The notes under the pieces were generated by a model that made no database searches, was not told where the DNA came from, and saw only the letters and a list, made by a program, of their open reading frames with translations. Source: Conexibacter woesei DSM 14684 (GTDB taxonomy: Bacteria > Actinomycetota > Thermoleophilia > Solirubrobacterales > Solirubrobacteraceae). From it: 64,000 nt of DNA. Location: contig NC_013739.1 of the NCBI RefSeq assembly GCF_000025265.1, positions 3,100,001-3,164,000 of the forward strand. The letters are read 5' to 3'. Made by a program: the position numbers and the translations under genes. Positions 1 through 9,494 of this stretch are shown here, piece by piece; the first letter of the stretch is position 1; each line of letters opens with the position of its first letter.

Positions 1-66
1 GATCGCTGGTGCGGCGCGCCCGATGGCGCGCCGTTGTCGTTCAACAGAATCTGGAGGATCAAAGTC

Positions 67-2139
67 TTGTCCAGCTTCCTGACCGACCACGGCGTCCTCG
101 TCGCACTTGTGTGCGCCGCCTGTGCGCTGGTCTACGGCGCCGTAACCGTGAGATCGCTGCTCGCCCTCTCGCCCGGAAACGAGAGAATGCGGTCGATCTC
201 CGCGGCGGTGCAGGAGGGCGCCCGCGCCTACCTCAACCGGCAGTACTCGACGATCGCCGCCGTCGGCCTGCTGCTCTTCGTCGCGCTCATATTCATCCAG
301 GACATCTGGGTCGCCATAGGCTTCGCGATCGGCGGCCTGTCCTCGGCGGCGGCCGGCTACATCGGCATGAACGTCTCGGTGCGGGCGAACGCGCGCGTCG
401 CCGAGGCGGCCCGCGAGGGGGTGCCGACCGCGCTGCGCGTCGCGTTCCGCGGCGGCGCCGTCACCGGCATGCTCGTCGTCGGCCTCGCATTGGCGGGCGT
501 CGCCGCGTACTACGGGATCCTCACCTCCTGGGTCGACCAGACGCCGAAGGAGGCGGTCGACGCGCTGATCGGCCTCGGCTTCGGCGGCTCGCTGATCTCC
601 GTCTTCGCCCGCCTCGGCGGCGGCATCTTCACGAAGGGCGCCGACGTCGGCGCCGACCTCGTCGGCAAGATCGAGGCGGGCATCCCGGAGGACGACCCGC
701 GCAACCCGGCGGTGATCGCGGACAACGTCGGCGACAACGTCGGCGACTGCGCCGGCATGGCAGCCGACCTGTTCGAAACGTACGCCGTGACCGCGGTCGC
801 GGTGATGCTGCTCGGCGTGCTGACGTTCCAGGAGTCGAGCGCGGTCGCGCTCTACCCGCTCGTGCTCGGCGCCGTCTCGATCATCGCGTCGATCGTCGGC
901 ACCTACTTCGTCCGCTCGGCGTCGGGCAACGTCGAGGGCGCGCTCTACAAGGGCCTGATCGTCTCCGCCCTGATCGCCGCGGTCGCCTTCTACCCGATCA
1001 CGAGCTGGATGATGGACGACGTCACGCTGCGCGGTGTCACGAGCCCCGGCGACGCGCCGGGCGTCAGCGACTTCTACCTTTGCTCGCTGATCGGCCTCGC
1101 GATCGTCGGACTGCTGTTCGTGATCACCGACTACTACACCTCGACGCGCTTCGCGCCCGTCAAGTCGACGGCGAGAGCGTCGGAGACCGGCCACGCGACG
1201 AACATCATCCAGGGGCTCGCCCAGGGCTTCCAGTCGACGGCCGCGCCGGCGCTCGTGATCGCTCTCGGGATCCTGTGGGCGAACGACCTCGCCGGCATCT
1301 ACGGGATCGGCGTCGCGGTGATGGCGATGCTGTCGCTGACCGGCCTGATCGTCGCGCTCGACGCCTTCGGCCCGATCACCGACAACGCCGGCGGCATCGC
1401 CGAGATGGCCGACCTGCCCGAGGACGTGCGCAACGTGACCGACCCGCTCGACGCGGTCGGCAACACGACGAAGGCGGTCACGAAGGGCTTCGCGATCGGC
1501 TCGGCGGCGCTCGCGGCGCTCGTGCTCTTCCGTGCTTTCGAGTACGAGCTGAACATCGAGCTGATCAAGGACGGGGAGGACCCGGTCGCGTTCGTGCTCG
1601 GTGATCCGCCCGTGCTGATCGGGCTCCTGATCGGCGGCATGATGGTCTACCTGTTCGCCGCGCTCTCGATGGAGGCGGTCGGCCGCGCCGGCGGCGCGGT
1701 CGTCGAGGAGGTCCGCCGCCAGTTCCGCGAGCGGCCCGGGATCATGGACGGCTCGCAGCAGCCCGACTACGCGACCTGTGTCGACATCGTGACGAGATCG
1801 GCGCAGCGGGAGATGATCATCCCGTCGCTGATCCCGATCGTCGTGACGCTCGTCGTCGGCCTGCTGTCGGTCGAGGCGCTCGGCGGGCTGCTGATCGGCG
1901 TGATCGTGGTCGGCCTCTTCATGGCGATCTCGATGACGTCGGGCGGCGGTGCGTGGGACAACGCGAAGAAGCTGATCGAGGACGGCGCGTTCGGCGGCAA
2001 GGGCTCGGAGGCGCACGCCGCCTCGATCACCGGCGACACCGTCGGCGATCCCTACAAGGACACGGCGGGACCGGCGATCAACCCGATGATCAAGGTCGCC
2101 AACATCGTCGCGATCCTGATCATTCCGTTGATCGTGTGA
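67..2139 (+). CDS. hppA: Membrane-bound proton-translocating pyrophosphatase
   Basis: Hydrolyses cytoplasmic pyrophosphate and uses the energy to pump protons across the cell membrane. The 690-residue product has the family's usual length and about 16 hydrophobic segments. The pyrophosphate/Mg site is clear: [13 protein letters not shown] near residue 190, then [13 protein letters not shown], and the C-terminal [15 protein letters not shown]. The motif GNTTKA has Lys at about residue 469, where potassium-dependent members have Ala, so this should be a K+-independent H+-PPase. I chose the TTG at 67 because GGAGG lies 9 bases upstream (53-57); an in-frame TTG at 34 has no such site. Two hairpins follow the stop, so it is probably transcribed alone. 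Confidence 0.97.
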   Translation: MSSFLTDHGVLVALVCAACALVYGAVTVRSLLALSPGNERMRSISAAVQEGARAYLNRQYSTIAAVGLLLFVALIFIQDIWVAIGFAIGGLSSAAAGYIGMNVSVRANARVAEAAREGVPTALRVAFRGGAVTGMLVVGLALAGVAAYYGILTSWVDQTPKEAVDALIGLGFGGSLISVFARLGGGIFTKGADVGADLVGKIEAGIPEDDPRNPAVIADNVGDNVGDCAGMAADLFETYAVTAVAVMLLGVLTFQESSAVALYPLVLGAVSIIASIVGTYFVRSASGNVEGALYKGLIVSALIAAVAFYPITSWMMDDVTLRGVTSPGDAPGVSDFYLCSLIGLAIVGLLFVITDYYTSTRFAPVKSTARASETGHATNIIQGLAQGFQSTAAPALVIALGILWANDLAGIYGIGVAVMAMLSLTGLIVALDAFGPITDNAGGIAEMADLPEDVRNVTDPLDAVGNTTKAVTKGFAIGSAALAALVLFRAFEYELNIELIKDGEDPVAFVLGDPPVLIGLLIGGMMVYLFAALSMEAVGRAGGAVVEEVRRQFRERPGIMDGSQQPDYATCVDIVTRSAQREMIIPSLIPIVVTLVVGLLSVEALGGLLIGVIVVGLFMAISMTSGGGAWDNAKKLIEDGAFGGKGSEAHAASITGDTVGDPYKDTAGPAINPMIKVANIVAILIIPLIV

Positions 2140-2157
2140 AATCGGCTGGCGCCGATT
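2140..2157 (+). terminator. Small hairpin after hppA
   Basis: AATCGGC-TGGC-GCCGATT forms a perfect 7-bp stem with a TGGC loop directly after the hppA stop codon. It has the same loop and a closely related stem to the larger hairpin 6 bases further on, so the two look like a duplicated terminator element. Confidence 0.5.
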
Positions 2158-2162
2158 CCACT

Positions 2163-2190
2163 GGGGGAATCCGCTGGCGCGGATTCCCCC
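2163..2190 (+). terminator. Terminator of hppA
   Basis: Perfect 12-bp inverted repeat (GGGGGAATCCGC / GCGGATTCCCCC) with a 4-base TGGC loop, 23 bases after the hppA stop. There is no T-run, as is common in high-GC actinobacteria. It separates hppA from the following transporter gene. Confidence 0.75.
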
Positions 2191-2300
2191 GTGTGAACAC
2201 CCTGTGATGGCGCGGCCGGCACGAGGTGGTGCTGGCCGCACCATCGACCGGGGGACGACAGGGGTTGGCGCGCACCCATGCGTGGAGTAGACATCACACC

Positions 2301-4031
2301 ATGAAGCTGCGCCTCTGGCTGGTGACCGCCGCAGCGGGCCTCGTGCTCGCCGACGCGTCGATCGTGACGCTCGCATTGCCCGAGCTGCTGCGCGAGCTCG
2401 ACACGACCGTGGAGGGCGTCGCGGCGGTGATCGCGGTCTACACGATCGTGCTGGCGGCGGCATTGCTGCCGGCCGAGCGGCTGATGCGCCGCTCGGACCC
2501 GACGCTCGTCGGCGCCGCCGGCTTCGTCCTGTTCGGCTTCGCCTCGGCGGCCTGCGCGGTCGCCGACTCGCTCTCGTTCCTGCTCGTCGCGCGTGCGATC
2601 CAGGCGGTCGGCGGCGCAGCGGGCCTCGTCGCCGCGTTCTCGCTGATCGACGGCGGCGCGCCCGCCGGCCGCCGCCACTGGCTCGGCGCGGCGGTGCTGT
2701 CGAGCGCGGTCGGCCCGGCGCTCGGCGGCGCGCTGACGCAGGCGTTCGACTGGCGCGCGATCTTCATCGTGCAGGTCCCGCTGGCGGCGGTCGCGGCGCT
2801 GGCCGCGCTGAAGGGCGAGAAGGCCGCAGAGGAGGTGGCGGCGGCCGATGCGGCGGCAGCGGCCACCGTCGGCCCGGACGGGACGCTCGTCCAACCGCCG
2901 CCGCTCGACGACGCGCACGTCTCCGGTCCGATCAGACTGCTGCCGGCCGCGGCGCTCGCGTTCCTCTCCGCCGCGCTCACCGCCGTCCTCTTCCTGCTCG
3001 TCCTGCTGCTCGTCGCCGGCTGGGCGATCTCGCCGCTGGCGGCCGCCGCGACGGTCACGATCCTGCCGCTCGCGGCGCTCGGCGGCAGCCGCATCGGCGG
3101 GCCGCCGCGCCAGCGCGCCGCGGCCGGCTCGCTGCTCGTCGGCGGCGGCGTGCTCGCGCTCGCATGGATCCCCGACGCGCACGTCGCCTGGACGTTCCTG
3201 CCGCAAGCGCTCGCCGGCGTCGGCATGGGGATGGCGCTGCCCGCGTTCGCGGGCGAGCTGCTGCCCGAGCGCACGCCGCACGACGCGGCCTGGCTGCTGA
3301 CGATCCGCCACGCCGGCATCGCGGTCGTGCTGATCGCGCTCGCGCCGCTGATCGCCAACAAGCTCGACAGCTCGACCGAGCGCGCGAAGGAGCGCGGCGT
3401 TGCGCTCGTGCTCGACGCGAAGCTGCCGCCGCAGGACAAGCTGGAGCTGGCGCCGTCGCTGCTGTCCGGCGTCGACGCCGACCAGCCGCGCGCGGGGCTC
3501 GAGAAGCAGCTCGACGCCAACCGCGCGCAGTTCGATGGCGAGGACCTCGTCCTCTACGACAAGCTCGCCGTGCGCGCCGACGAGACGCTCGTGACCGCGG
3601 TCGGCGAGGCGTTCAAGTGGGCGTTCGTGATCGCCGGCTCGCTCGCGATCGCCGCCGGGGCGATGCTGCTGTTCGCGGGCGGGGGAGGCGGCGCGGCGGC
3701 CGGTCGCGCCAGTCCCGCGCTCGCGCTCGTCGTGCTCGTGCTCGCGGTCCCGGCCGTCTACGCCGGGCTGAACGCCGCGATCGCGCCGGAGCCGGTCAAG
3801 ATCGCCGACCCGTGCGAGGACCGCCAGATGCCGAACTCGGGCGGCCTCACCGGGCTGCTCCAGGACGCCGCGCTGACGGCCGTCGACGCCGGCGCATGCA
3901 GGCTCAGAGTCAGCCGTGAGGAGCTGGTCCTCGCGCTCGCCGACGACGCGTCCGCCAAGCGCTTCGAGGAGCGCCACGGCATCGACCCGAGATCGGTCAC
4001 GAGCGTGCTGGGCGGCCTCCTGAACCCGTGA
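2301..4031 (+). CDS. MFS transporter, EmrB/QacA-like, with extracytoplasmic Cys-containing tail
   Basis: The 576-residue protein begins with MFS membrane segments typical of drug/proton antiporters (LADASIVTLALPELLRELD, then a segment containing FIVQVPLAAVAALAAL). The substrate cannot be read from sequence. Unusual parts are a soluble, acidic-to-basic loop of roughly 95 residues before the penultimate membrane segment, and about 80 residues after the last one. That tail contains two cysteines (DPCED and AGACR) and probably lies outside the membrane, where they could form a disulfide. The ATG at 2301 is chosen because the hydrophobic first helix starts right after it; upstream in-frame codons encode sequence unlike the family. 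Ribosome binding site is weak. Confidence 0.8.
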   Translation: MKLRLWLVTAAAGLVLADASIVTLALPELLRELDTTVEGVAAVIAVYTIVLAAALLPAERLMRRSDPTLVGAAGFVLFGFASAACAVADSLSFLLVARAIQAVGGAAGLVAAFSLIDGGAPAGRRHWLGAAVLSSAVGPALGGALTQAFDWRAIFIVQVPLAAVAALAALKGEKAAEEVAAADAAAAATVGPDGTLVQPPPLDDAHVSGPIRLLPAAALAFLSAALTAVLFLLVLLLVAGWAISPLAAAATVTILPLAALGGSRIGGPPRQRAAAGSLLVGGGVLALAWIPDAHVAWTFLPQALAGVGMGMALPAFAGELLPERTPHDAAWLLTIRHAGIAVVLIALAPLIANKLDSSTERAKERGVALVLDAKLPPQDKLELAPSLLSGVDADQPRAGLEKQLDANRAQFDGEDLVLYDKLAVRADETLVTAVGEAFKWAFVIAGSLAIAAGAMLLFAGGGGGAAAGRASPALALVVLVLAVPAVYAGLNAAIAPEPVKIADPCEDRQMPNSGGLTGLLQDAALTAVDAGACRLRVSREELVLALADDASAKRFEERHGIDPRSVTSVLGGLLNP

Positions 4032-4065
4032 GCGCCGTCCGCAGCGCTACGCTGCCGGGCCGCCC

Positions 4066-4953
4066 GTGAGCTTCTCCGTCCAACTCGGCCTGCTGCTCTC
4101 GCTCGCGACCGCGTTCGCGAGCGTCCTCGGCTTCCTCTACAAGCACCGCGGCGCGCAGCTGGCGCCCGAGGTCGACTGGAAGCGGCCGCTGCACAGCACC
4201 GTCGTGCTGTTCAGATCCGGCTGGTACACGCTCGGGATCGTCGTCGCGCTCGGCGGCTGGTTCTTCCACGTCGGCGCGCTCGCGCTCGCGCCGATCTCGC
4301 TCGTGCAGTCTGTGATCGCCGGCGGGCTCGTGCTGCTGACGGTGCTCGCCGACAAGCTGTTCGGCCACCGCGTCTCGCGGCGCGAGTGGATCGGCGTCGC
4401 GCTGACGGCCGCCGGGCTGGCGTTCCTGGCCGCGACGATGGAGGGCGGCGCGAGCGACGCGCACGCCGACTACTCGGCCGGCACGTTGCTGCTGTACGTC
4501 GGCGGGCTGTCGCTCGCTGGGACGCTGGCGGCGGTCGCGGCGGGGCGGCGCGCCACCTTGTTCGCGCTCTCCGCCGGGCTGCTGTGGGCCGCCTCCGACG
4601 TCTCGATCAAAGCCGTCAGCGGCCACCTGGAGGACGACGGGCTGCTCCTGACGGTCTTCCACCCGCTCTCGCTCGTGATCCTGATCGCGTCGCTCGCGGG
4701 GCTGCTCGTCTCCGCCAAGTCGCTCCAGCTCGGCGACGCGGTGCCGGTGATCGCGGTCACCAGCGCCGCCGCCAACCTGACGACGATCGCCGCCGGCCCG
4801 ATCGTCTTCGGCGAGCCGATGCCCGACAGCGTGCTCGGCGTCGCAGTGCGGCTGTCCGCCTTCGCGCTCGTAATCGCCGCCGCCGCGCTGACGCCGCCGC
4901 CGATGCCGGCGGCCGCGCTCCCATCGGCCACGGAGGCGCCTGCCCGGGTCTAG
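4066..4953 (+). CDS. DMT-superfamily (EamA/NIPA-like) membrane protein
   Basis: A 295-residue protein with about nine to ten hydrophobic segments in two similar halves, as in the drug/metabolite transporter superfamily. The opening segments and the motif ISLVQSVIAGGLVLLTVLADKLFGH recall magnesium-transporter NIPA-like and DMT proteins; each half ends in a GLAF/ALVIA-type helix. The last 20 residues are Pro/Ala-rich and probably cytoplasmic. It starts with GTG at 4066, 34 bases after the MFS gene, so the two may be co-transcribed. No substrate can be assigned. Confidence 0.8.
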   Translation: MSFSVQLGLLLSLATAFASVLGFLYKHRGAQLAPEVDWKRPLHSTVVLFRSGWYTLGIVVALGGWFFHVGALALAPISLVQSVIAGGLVLLTVLADKLFGHRVSRREWIGVALTAAGLAFLAATMEGGASDAHADYSAGTLLLYVGGLSLAGTLAAVAAGRRATLFALSAGLLWAASDVSIKAVSGHLEDDGLLLTVFHPLSLVILIASLAGLLVSAKSLQLGDAVPVIAVTSAAANLTTIAAGPIVFGEPMPDSVLGVAVRLSAFALVIAAAALTPPPMPAAALPSATEAPARV

Positions 4954-4979
4954 CATCCGCTGAGCAGGGAACGCAAACG

Positions 4980-6890
4980 ATGGCCAAACGCCGCCTCCAC
5001 GGCCTCGAGCGCGTGCTCGGGGTCAACGCACTCTTCTCGACCGCCTACGGCAACGTCGGCTCGTCGATCTACTACGCGCTCGGGCTCGTCGCGTCGTTCG
5101 CGCTCGGCTTGACGCCGGTCGTCTTCGTGATCGCGGGCGTGATCTTCTACCTGACCGCCTCGACGTACGCCGAGGCGACCGCGATGTACCCGGAGGCGGG
5201 CGGCTCGTCGAGCTTCGCGCGCCACGCCTTCAACGAGTTCTGGTCGTTCTTCGCCGCGTGGGGCCAGATGCTCAACTACACGATCACGATCTCGATCTCG
5301 GCGTTCTTCGTGCCGCACTACATCGGCTCGCTCTTCTGGGAGCCGTTGCGGCACGCGCCGGGCGACGTGATCGGCGGCTGCGTCGTCGTCGCGATCCTGG
5401 CGGCGATCAACGTCTTCGGCGCGAAGGAGACGGCCGGTCTCAACATCACGCTCGCGGTCGTCGACTTCGCCACGCAGCTGCTGCTGGTGATGCTCGGCCT
5501 CGTGCTCGTCTTCTCGCCGGACACGCTGATCGACAACGTCCAGTGGGGCATCGCCCCGACGTGGAGCAACTTCATCGTCGCGATCCCCGTCGCGATGATC
5601 GCCTACACCGGCATCGAGACGATCTCGAACATGGCGGAGGAGGCGAAGGACGCGGCCAGAACGATCCCGAAGGCGATCAACCGCGTCGTGATCGCCGTCT
5701 TCGCGATCTACGCGCTGCTGCCGGCGATCGCGCTCAGCGCGCTGCCCGTCGCCTGCGACAGAGCGGGGGAGTGCAAGACGCTGCTCGGCCTGCCGGAGGA
5801 CGAGGGCGGCTTCGCCGGCGATCCCGTGCTCGGCATCGTCGAGCACATGGATCTCGGCCCGCTCCAGCATCCCGGCGAGATCTACGTCGGTCTGCTCGCC
5901 GCAACGATCCTCTTCCTCGCCACGAACGCCGGCATCATCGGCGTCTCGCGGCTGACCTACTCGATGGGCGTCCACCGGCAGATGCCGGACAAGCTGCGCC
6001 AGCTGCACCCGAGATTCCGCACGCCGTGGATCGGCATCATCGTCTTCTCGATCGTCGCGTGCATCGCGATGATCCCTGGCCAGGCGGGCTTCCTCGGCAA
6101 CCTCTACGCGTTCGGCGCGATGCTGTCGTTCACGATCGCGCACGCGGCCGTGGTGCGATTGCGGATCAAGTACCCCGACGCGAGACGGCCGTTCCGCGGA
6201 CCCGGCAACGTCCGTTGGCGCGGACACGACATCCCGCTGTTCGCCGTCTTCGGCGGCATCTTCACCGCGCTCGCGTGGTGCGTCGTCACGGCCCTCTACC
6301 TCGACGTGGCGATCACGGGGCTCAGCTGGCTGGCGATCGGGGTCGTCGTCTTCGTCACGTTCCGCAAGCGCCAAGGGCTCGACCTCGTCACGACGACGAA
6401 GGTCGCGGTCCCCAAGCCGGTGATCGACCACGAGGCCGAGTACGAGTCGGTCCTCGTCGCCTTCGACGAGCGCGAGTACGTCAGAGACGTGCTGTCGACG
6501 GCGATCAAGCTCGCCGCCCGGCGCCACCGCGGGATCCACGTGATCGTCACGATCACGGTCCCGCCGACGAGCCCGATCCACGCCGCGATGCCCGAGCAGG
6601 AGTTGGCCGCGCAGTCGATCATCGAGCAGGCGAAGGTGCAGGGCGGGCGCCGCGTGACCGGCCACTGGGAGAAGGTCCGCCCCGGTCAGGCCGGCCGCCG
6701 CATCGTCGACGAGGCGAAGGTGATCCAGGCGCGCGCGATCGTGATGCCGCTGCCGGTCCGCGGCGGTGGCGGCTCGGTCTTCGGCCGCACGCTGGAGACG
6801 GTGCTGGCAGAGCGTCCGTGCCGCGTCATCATCGAGTCCGGTCGCGGCCGCCGCCGCGAGGCGACGCGCCAGGCGGCGGAGATCGTCTGA
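4980..6890 (+). CDS. APC-superfamily permease with C-terminal UspA-like domain (possible K+ importer)
   Basis: The 636-residue protein has a membrane part (residues 1 to about 480, roughly 12 segments) with APC features such as NALFSTAYGNVGSSIYYALG and YPEAGGSSSFARHAF. A soluble UspA-like domain follows from about residue 486 (ESVLVAFDERE) to the end. This architecture matches the KimA type of potassium importer as well as amino-acid permeases. It heads a run with overlapping stop and start codons that includes a second such permease and two TrkA-type proteins. Known mycobacterial ceoB/ceoC genes also sit beside an APC permease. I therefore favour potassium transport, but amino-acid or polyamine uptake is not excluded. 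ATG at 4980 follows CAGGGA. Confidence 0.85.
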   Translation: MAKRRLHGLERVLGVNALFSTAYGNVGSSIYYALGLVASFALGLTPVVFVIAGVIFYLTASTYAEATAMYPEAGGSSSFARHAFNEFWSFFAAWGQMLNYTITISISAFFVPHYIGSLFWEPLRHAPGDVIGGCVVVAILAAINVFGAKETAGLNITLAVVDFATQLLLVMLGLVLVFSPDTLIDNVQWGIAPTWSNFIVAIPVAMIAYTGIETISNMAEEAKDAARTIPKAINRVVIAVFAIYALLPAIALSALPVACDRAGECKTLLGLPEDEGGFAGDPVLGIVEHMDLGPLQHPGEIYVGLLAATILFLATNAGIIGVSRLTYSMGVHRQMPDKLRQLHPRFRTPWIGIIVFSIVACIAMIPGQAGFLGNLYAFGAMLSFTIAHAAVVRLRIKYPDARRPFRGPGNVRWRGHDIPLFAVFGGIFTALAWCVVTALYLDVAITGLSWLAIGVVVFVTFRKRQGLDLVTTTKVAVPKPVIDHEAEYESVLVAFDEREYVRDVLSTAIKLAARRHRGIHVIVTITVPPTSPIHAAMPEQELAAQSIIEQAKVQGGRRVTGHWEKVRPGQAGRRIVDEAKVIQARAIVMPLPVRGGGGSVFGRTLETVLAERPCRVIIESGRGRRREATRQAAEIV

Positions 6891-7084
6891 TGCCCGCGCC
6901 CCGCAACGTCCACCACGCGACGACGCGCCTGCTGTCGGCGATCATGCTCGTGATCGGCGTCGTGCTGCTCGTGCGCACGCTCGCCGAGGGCGGCGGGCCG
7001 CTGTCCGTCGGCGTGATCATGGGCGTGCTGTTCGTCGCTGCCGGCGCCGGCCGGATCGCCCTGAGCCGGAGGCAGCAGGGCTGA
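6890..7084 (+). CDS. Small two-helix membrane protein
   Basis: 64 residues with two hydrophobic segments (LLSAIMLVIGVVLLVRTLA and VGVIMGVLFVAAGAGRIAL), a basic N-terminus and a basic C-terminal SRRQQG. It resembles no family I can name. Its ATG overlaps the stop codon of the upstream permease (TGATG) and its own stop overlaps the start of the next permease in the same way, so it must be translated as part of this operon. It may be an accessory subunit of one or both permeases. Confidence 0.8.
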   Translation: MPAPRNVHHATTRLLSAIMLVIGVVLLVRTLAEGGGPLSVGVIMGVLFVAAGAGRIALSRRQQG

Positions 7085-9033
7085 TGGCTCAGGGCCTCCC
7101 GCCGGACGGCGCCGGACCGGCGCCGCGTCCGCTCAGCTCGCGCGCGCTGTTCGCGCTCGTCTACACGACCTCGGTCAGCTCGGTCTACTTCGCGCTCGGC
7201 GTCGTCGCCGATCGCGCGCTGGGGCTGACGCCGGTCGTCTTCCTCGTCGCCGGGCTGTTCTTCGCGCTCTCCGCGATGACGTACGTCGAGGGTGCCGCGC
7301 TGCACCGCGAACGCGGCGGCTCCTCGGTCTTCGCCCGCTACGCCTTCAACGAGCTGGTCAGCTTCGTCGCCGGCTGGGCGATCCTGCTCGACTACGCGAT
7401 CCTCGTCGCCGTCACGGCGTTCACGACGACGAACTACATGGCCGAGTTCTGGTCGCCGCTCGGGTCGGGGCTGCCGGAGGTGCTCGTCGCGATCGCCATC
7501 ATCGTCGCCGTCGCGATCTGGAACGTCGCGGGCGTGACGATCCGCCAGCTCCAGCAGCAGGTCGTCGTCGCCGCCGCCGACATCGGCGTGCAGGTCGTCG
7601 TGATCGTGCTCGGGCTGTTCCTGATCGTCGAGCCCGGCGTCGTGCTCGACTCGATCGAGCTGGGTGCGACGCCGTCCAACAGCGACGTCGTCTTCGCGCT
7701 CACGATCGCGACGATCGCGTTCACCGGCCTGGAGGCGGCGGCGAGCCTCGCGGGCGAGTCGCGCGCGTCGCGCAGAGAGCTGAAGCGGCTCGTCGGCCCG
7801 GGCGTCGCCTCGATCGTGCTCGTCTACGTCGGGATCGCCGTCGTGGCGGTCAACGCGCTGCCGGTGACCGAGGGCGCGAGCGCGTTCACGACACGCGACA
7901 TCGAGGCGCCGCTGCTCGGGATCGCCGACTCGTTCGACCCGAACTGGCTGTCGGACACGCTGCAGGCGCTTGTCGCGCTCAGCGCCGTGACGGCGCTCGT
8001 CGCGGCCTCCAACGGCGCGATGCTCGGCACGTCACGGCTCGCGTACGCGCTCGCGACCAACCGCCAGATCCCCAGCAGGCTGGGCCGGCTGCACCCGAGA
8101 TTCGGCACTCCGTACGTTCTGATCGCGCTCGCCGCGCTGATCGCGGCGGTGCTGACGATCCCTGCCGACCTCGACTTTCTCGTCGGCATCTATGCGTTCG
8201 GCGCGCTGCTCGCGTTCACGATCGCCCACCTCGCGATCGTCGTGCTGCGCTTCAGAGAGCCGGACCGGTCGCGGCCGTACCGCGTCCCGCTCAACGTCCG
8301 CGTGCGCGGGCGCGACGTGCCGTTGCCGGCGGTGCTGGGCGCGCTGCTGTCCGGGGCCGGCTGGGTCACTGTCGTGATCCTGCACGGCGGCGCGCGCTAC
8401 GTCGGCCTCGCCTGGCTGCTCGGCGGGATCGTGCTCTACGTCGTCTACCGCCGGATCGACGGCAACCCGCTGCTGCGCCGCGTGATGGTGCCCGAACGGG
8501 CGCTCAGGCACGAGCGCGACCAGGAGGAGTTCGGCTCGATCCTGGTGCCGATCTTCGGCAACGCGCTCGACGACGACATCGTCCAGACGGCCGGCCGGCT
8601 CGCCGGCACCGTGCGCGACGACCTCGACGAGGAGGGCGCGACGATCGAGGCGATCTGGGTCTTCGAGGTGCCGATGGCGCTGCCGATCGACGCGCGCCTG
8701 CCGGAGGCGCAGGTGAGACGCGCGCAGGAGGCGCTGCGGCGCGCCAAGGCGGTCGGCGAGGAGTACGAGGGCGTCCAGGTCCAGACGGCGATGATCCGTG
8801 CGCGCCGGGCCGGGCAGGGGATCGTCTCCGAGGCGAAGCGGCGCGGGGTGGAGGCGATCGTGCTCGCCGCCGAGGAGCCGTCGCGCGTGCGCGGCGGCGC
8901 GCTCCTGGGCGGCTCCGGCGGGCCGCTCGACAACTTCGTCGGCGAGGCGACGAAGTACGTCCTGCGCAAGGCGGAGTGCCGCGTGATCCTCACCGCCCCG
9001 GCGGCGGATCAGCCGAACGACGCGCCGCGCTAG
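7084..9033 (+). CDS. Second APC-superfamily permease with C-terminal UspA-like domain
   Basis: 649 residues, a paralogue of the permease at 4980. The membrane part carries equivalent motifs (YTTSVSSVYFALGVVADRALGLTPVVF, RERGGSSVFARYAFNELVSF) and the soluble domain starts near residue 482 (FGSILVPIFGNALDDD). The shared LHPRFGTPY/LHPRFRTPW stretch shows the duplication. Here a Glu-Arg pair (HRERGG) replaces the MYPEAGG of the first copy, so the two may differ in substrate or affinity. Start overlaps the preceding stop (TGATG). It is followed after 10 bases by the first TrkA-type gene. Potassium transport is inferred from context, not shown by a diagnostic motif. Confidence 0.85.
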   Translation: MAQGLPPDGAGPAPRPLSSRALFALVYTTSVSSVYFALGVVADRALGLTPVVFLVAGLFFALSAMTYVEGAALHRERGGSSVFARYAFNELVSFVAGWAILLDYAILVAVTAFTTTNYMAEFWSPLGSGLPEVLVAIAIIVAVAIWNVAGVTIRQLQQQVVVAAADIGVQVVVIVLGLFLIVEPGVVLDSIELGATPSNSDVVFALTIATIAFTGLEAAASLAGESRASRRELKRLVGPGVASIVLVYVGIAVVAVNALPVTEGASAFTTRDIEAPLLGIADSFDPNWLSDTLQALVALSAVTALVAASNGAMLGTSRLAYALATNRQIPSRLGRLHPRFGTPYVLIALAALIAAVLTIPADLDFLVGIYAFGALLAFTIAHLAIVVLRFREPDRSRPYRVPLNVRVRGRDVPLPAVLGALLSGAGWVTVVILHGGARYVGLAWLLGGIVLYVVYRRIDGNPLLRRVMVPERALRHERDQEEFGSILVPIFGNALDDDIVQTAGRLAGTVRDDLDEEGATIEAIWVFEVPMALPIDARLPEAQVRRAQEALRRAKAVGEEYEGVQVQTAMIRARRAGQGIVSEAKRRGVEAIVLAAEEPSRVRGGALLGGSGGPLDNFVGEATKYVLRKAECRVILTAPAADQPNDAPR

Positions 9034-9043
9034 TGTTCCGCTC

Positions 9044-9472
9044 ATGCTGATCCTGATCGTCGGAGCGGGGCGCGTCGGCTCCGCCGTCGCCAAGCAGGCA
9101 CTCGAGGCCGGTCACGAGGTGTCGGTGCTCGACCAGGACCCGCTCTCCCACGAGCAGCTCGACAAAGACCTCGTCGACACGTGGGAGGACGCCGGCGGCC
9201 GCTTCACCGTCGGCACCGCGCTGGAGGTCGACGCGCTGGTCGAGGCCGGCATCGAGCAGGCGGACGTCTTCATCGCCTCCACCCGCGGCGACAACACCAA
9301 CCTCGTCGTCGCGCAGATCGCCCAGAAGCGCTTCAACGTGAAGCGCGTCGTCGTCCGCGTCGCCGACCCGGCGCGCGCCGCCTGGTACGCCGAGCAGGGG
9401 CTCCAGACGATCTGCCCGACACAGCACGCGATCGACCTGGTCAGGGAGGCAGCTCTTGCCCCGGTGGCCTGA
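9044..9472 (+). CDS. TrkA-N (RCK_N) domain protein, short form lacking RCK_C
   Basis: 142 residues forming a single Rossmann-type RCK_N domain. GAGRVGSAV at residues 7-15 is the nucleotide-binding loop, and an acidic residue ends the second strand (VLDQD). Such proteins regulate potassium transporters by binding NAD(H), ATP/ADP or c-di-AMP. Most TrkA/CeoB proteins have about 220 residues with an RCK_C domain; that domain is missing here. It resembles mycobacterial CeoB, and the next gene resembles CeoC. The protein may act only as a heteromer with the next gene product. ATG at 9044 lies 10 bases after the permease stop. Confidence 0.9.
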   Translation: MLILIVGAGRVGSAVAKQALEAGHEVSVLDQDPLSHEQLDKDLVDTWEDAGGRFTVGTALEVDALVEAGIEQADVFIASTRGDNTNLVVAQIAQKRFNVKRVVVRVADPARAAWYAEQGLQTICPTQHAIDLVREAALAPVA

Positions 9473-9494
9473 ACACGGATCGGGGGACCGCCGG

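Noticed and set aside
2052-3977. Minus-strand open frame of 641 codons opposite the MFS gene
   Set aside because: The plus strand encodes a clear membrane transporter; the antisense product is a charged low-complexity sequence.
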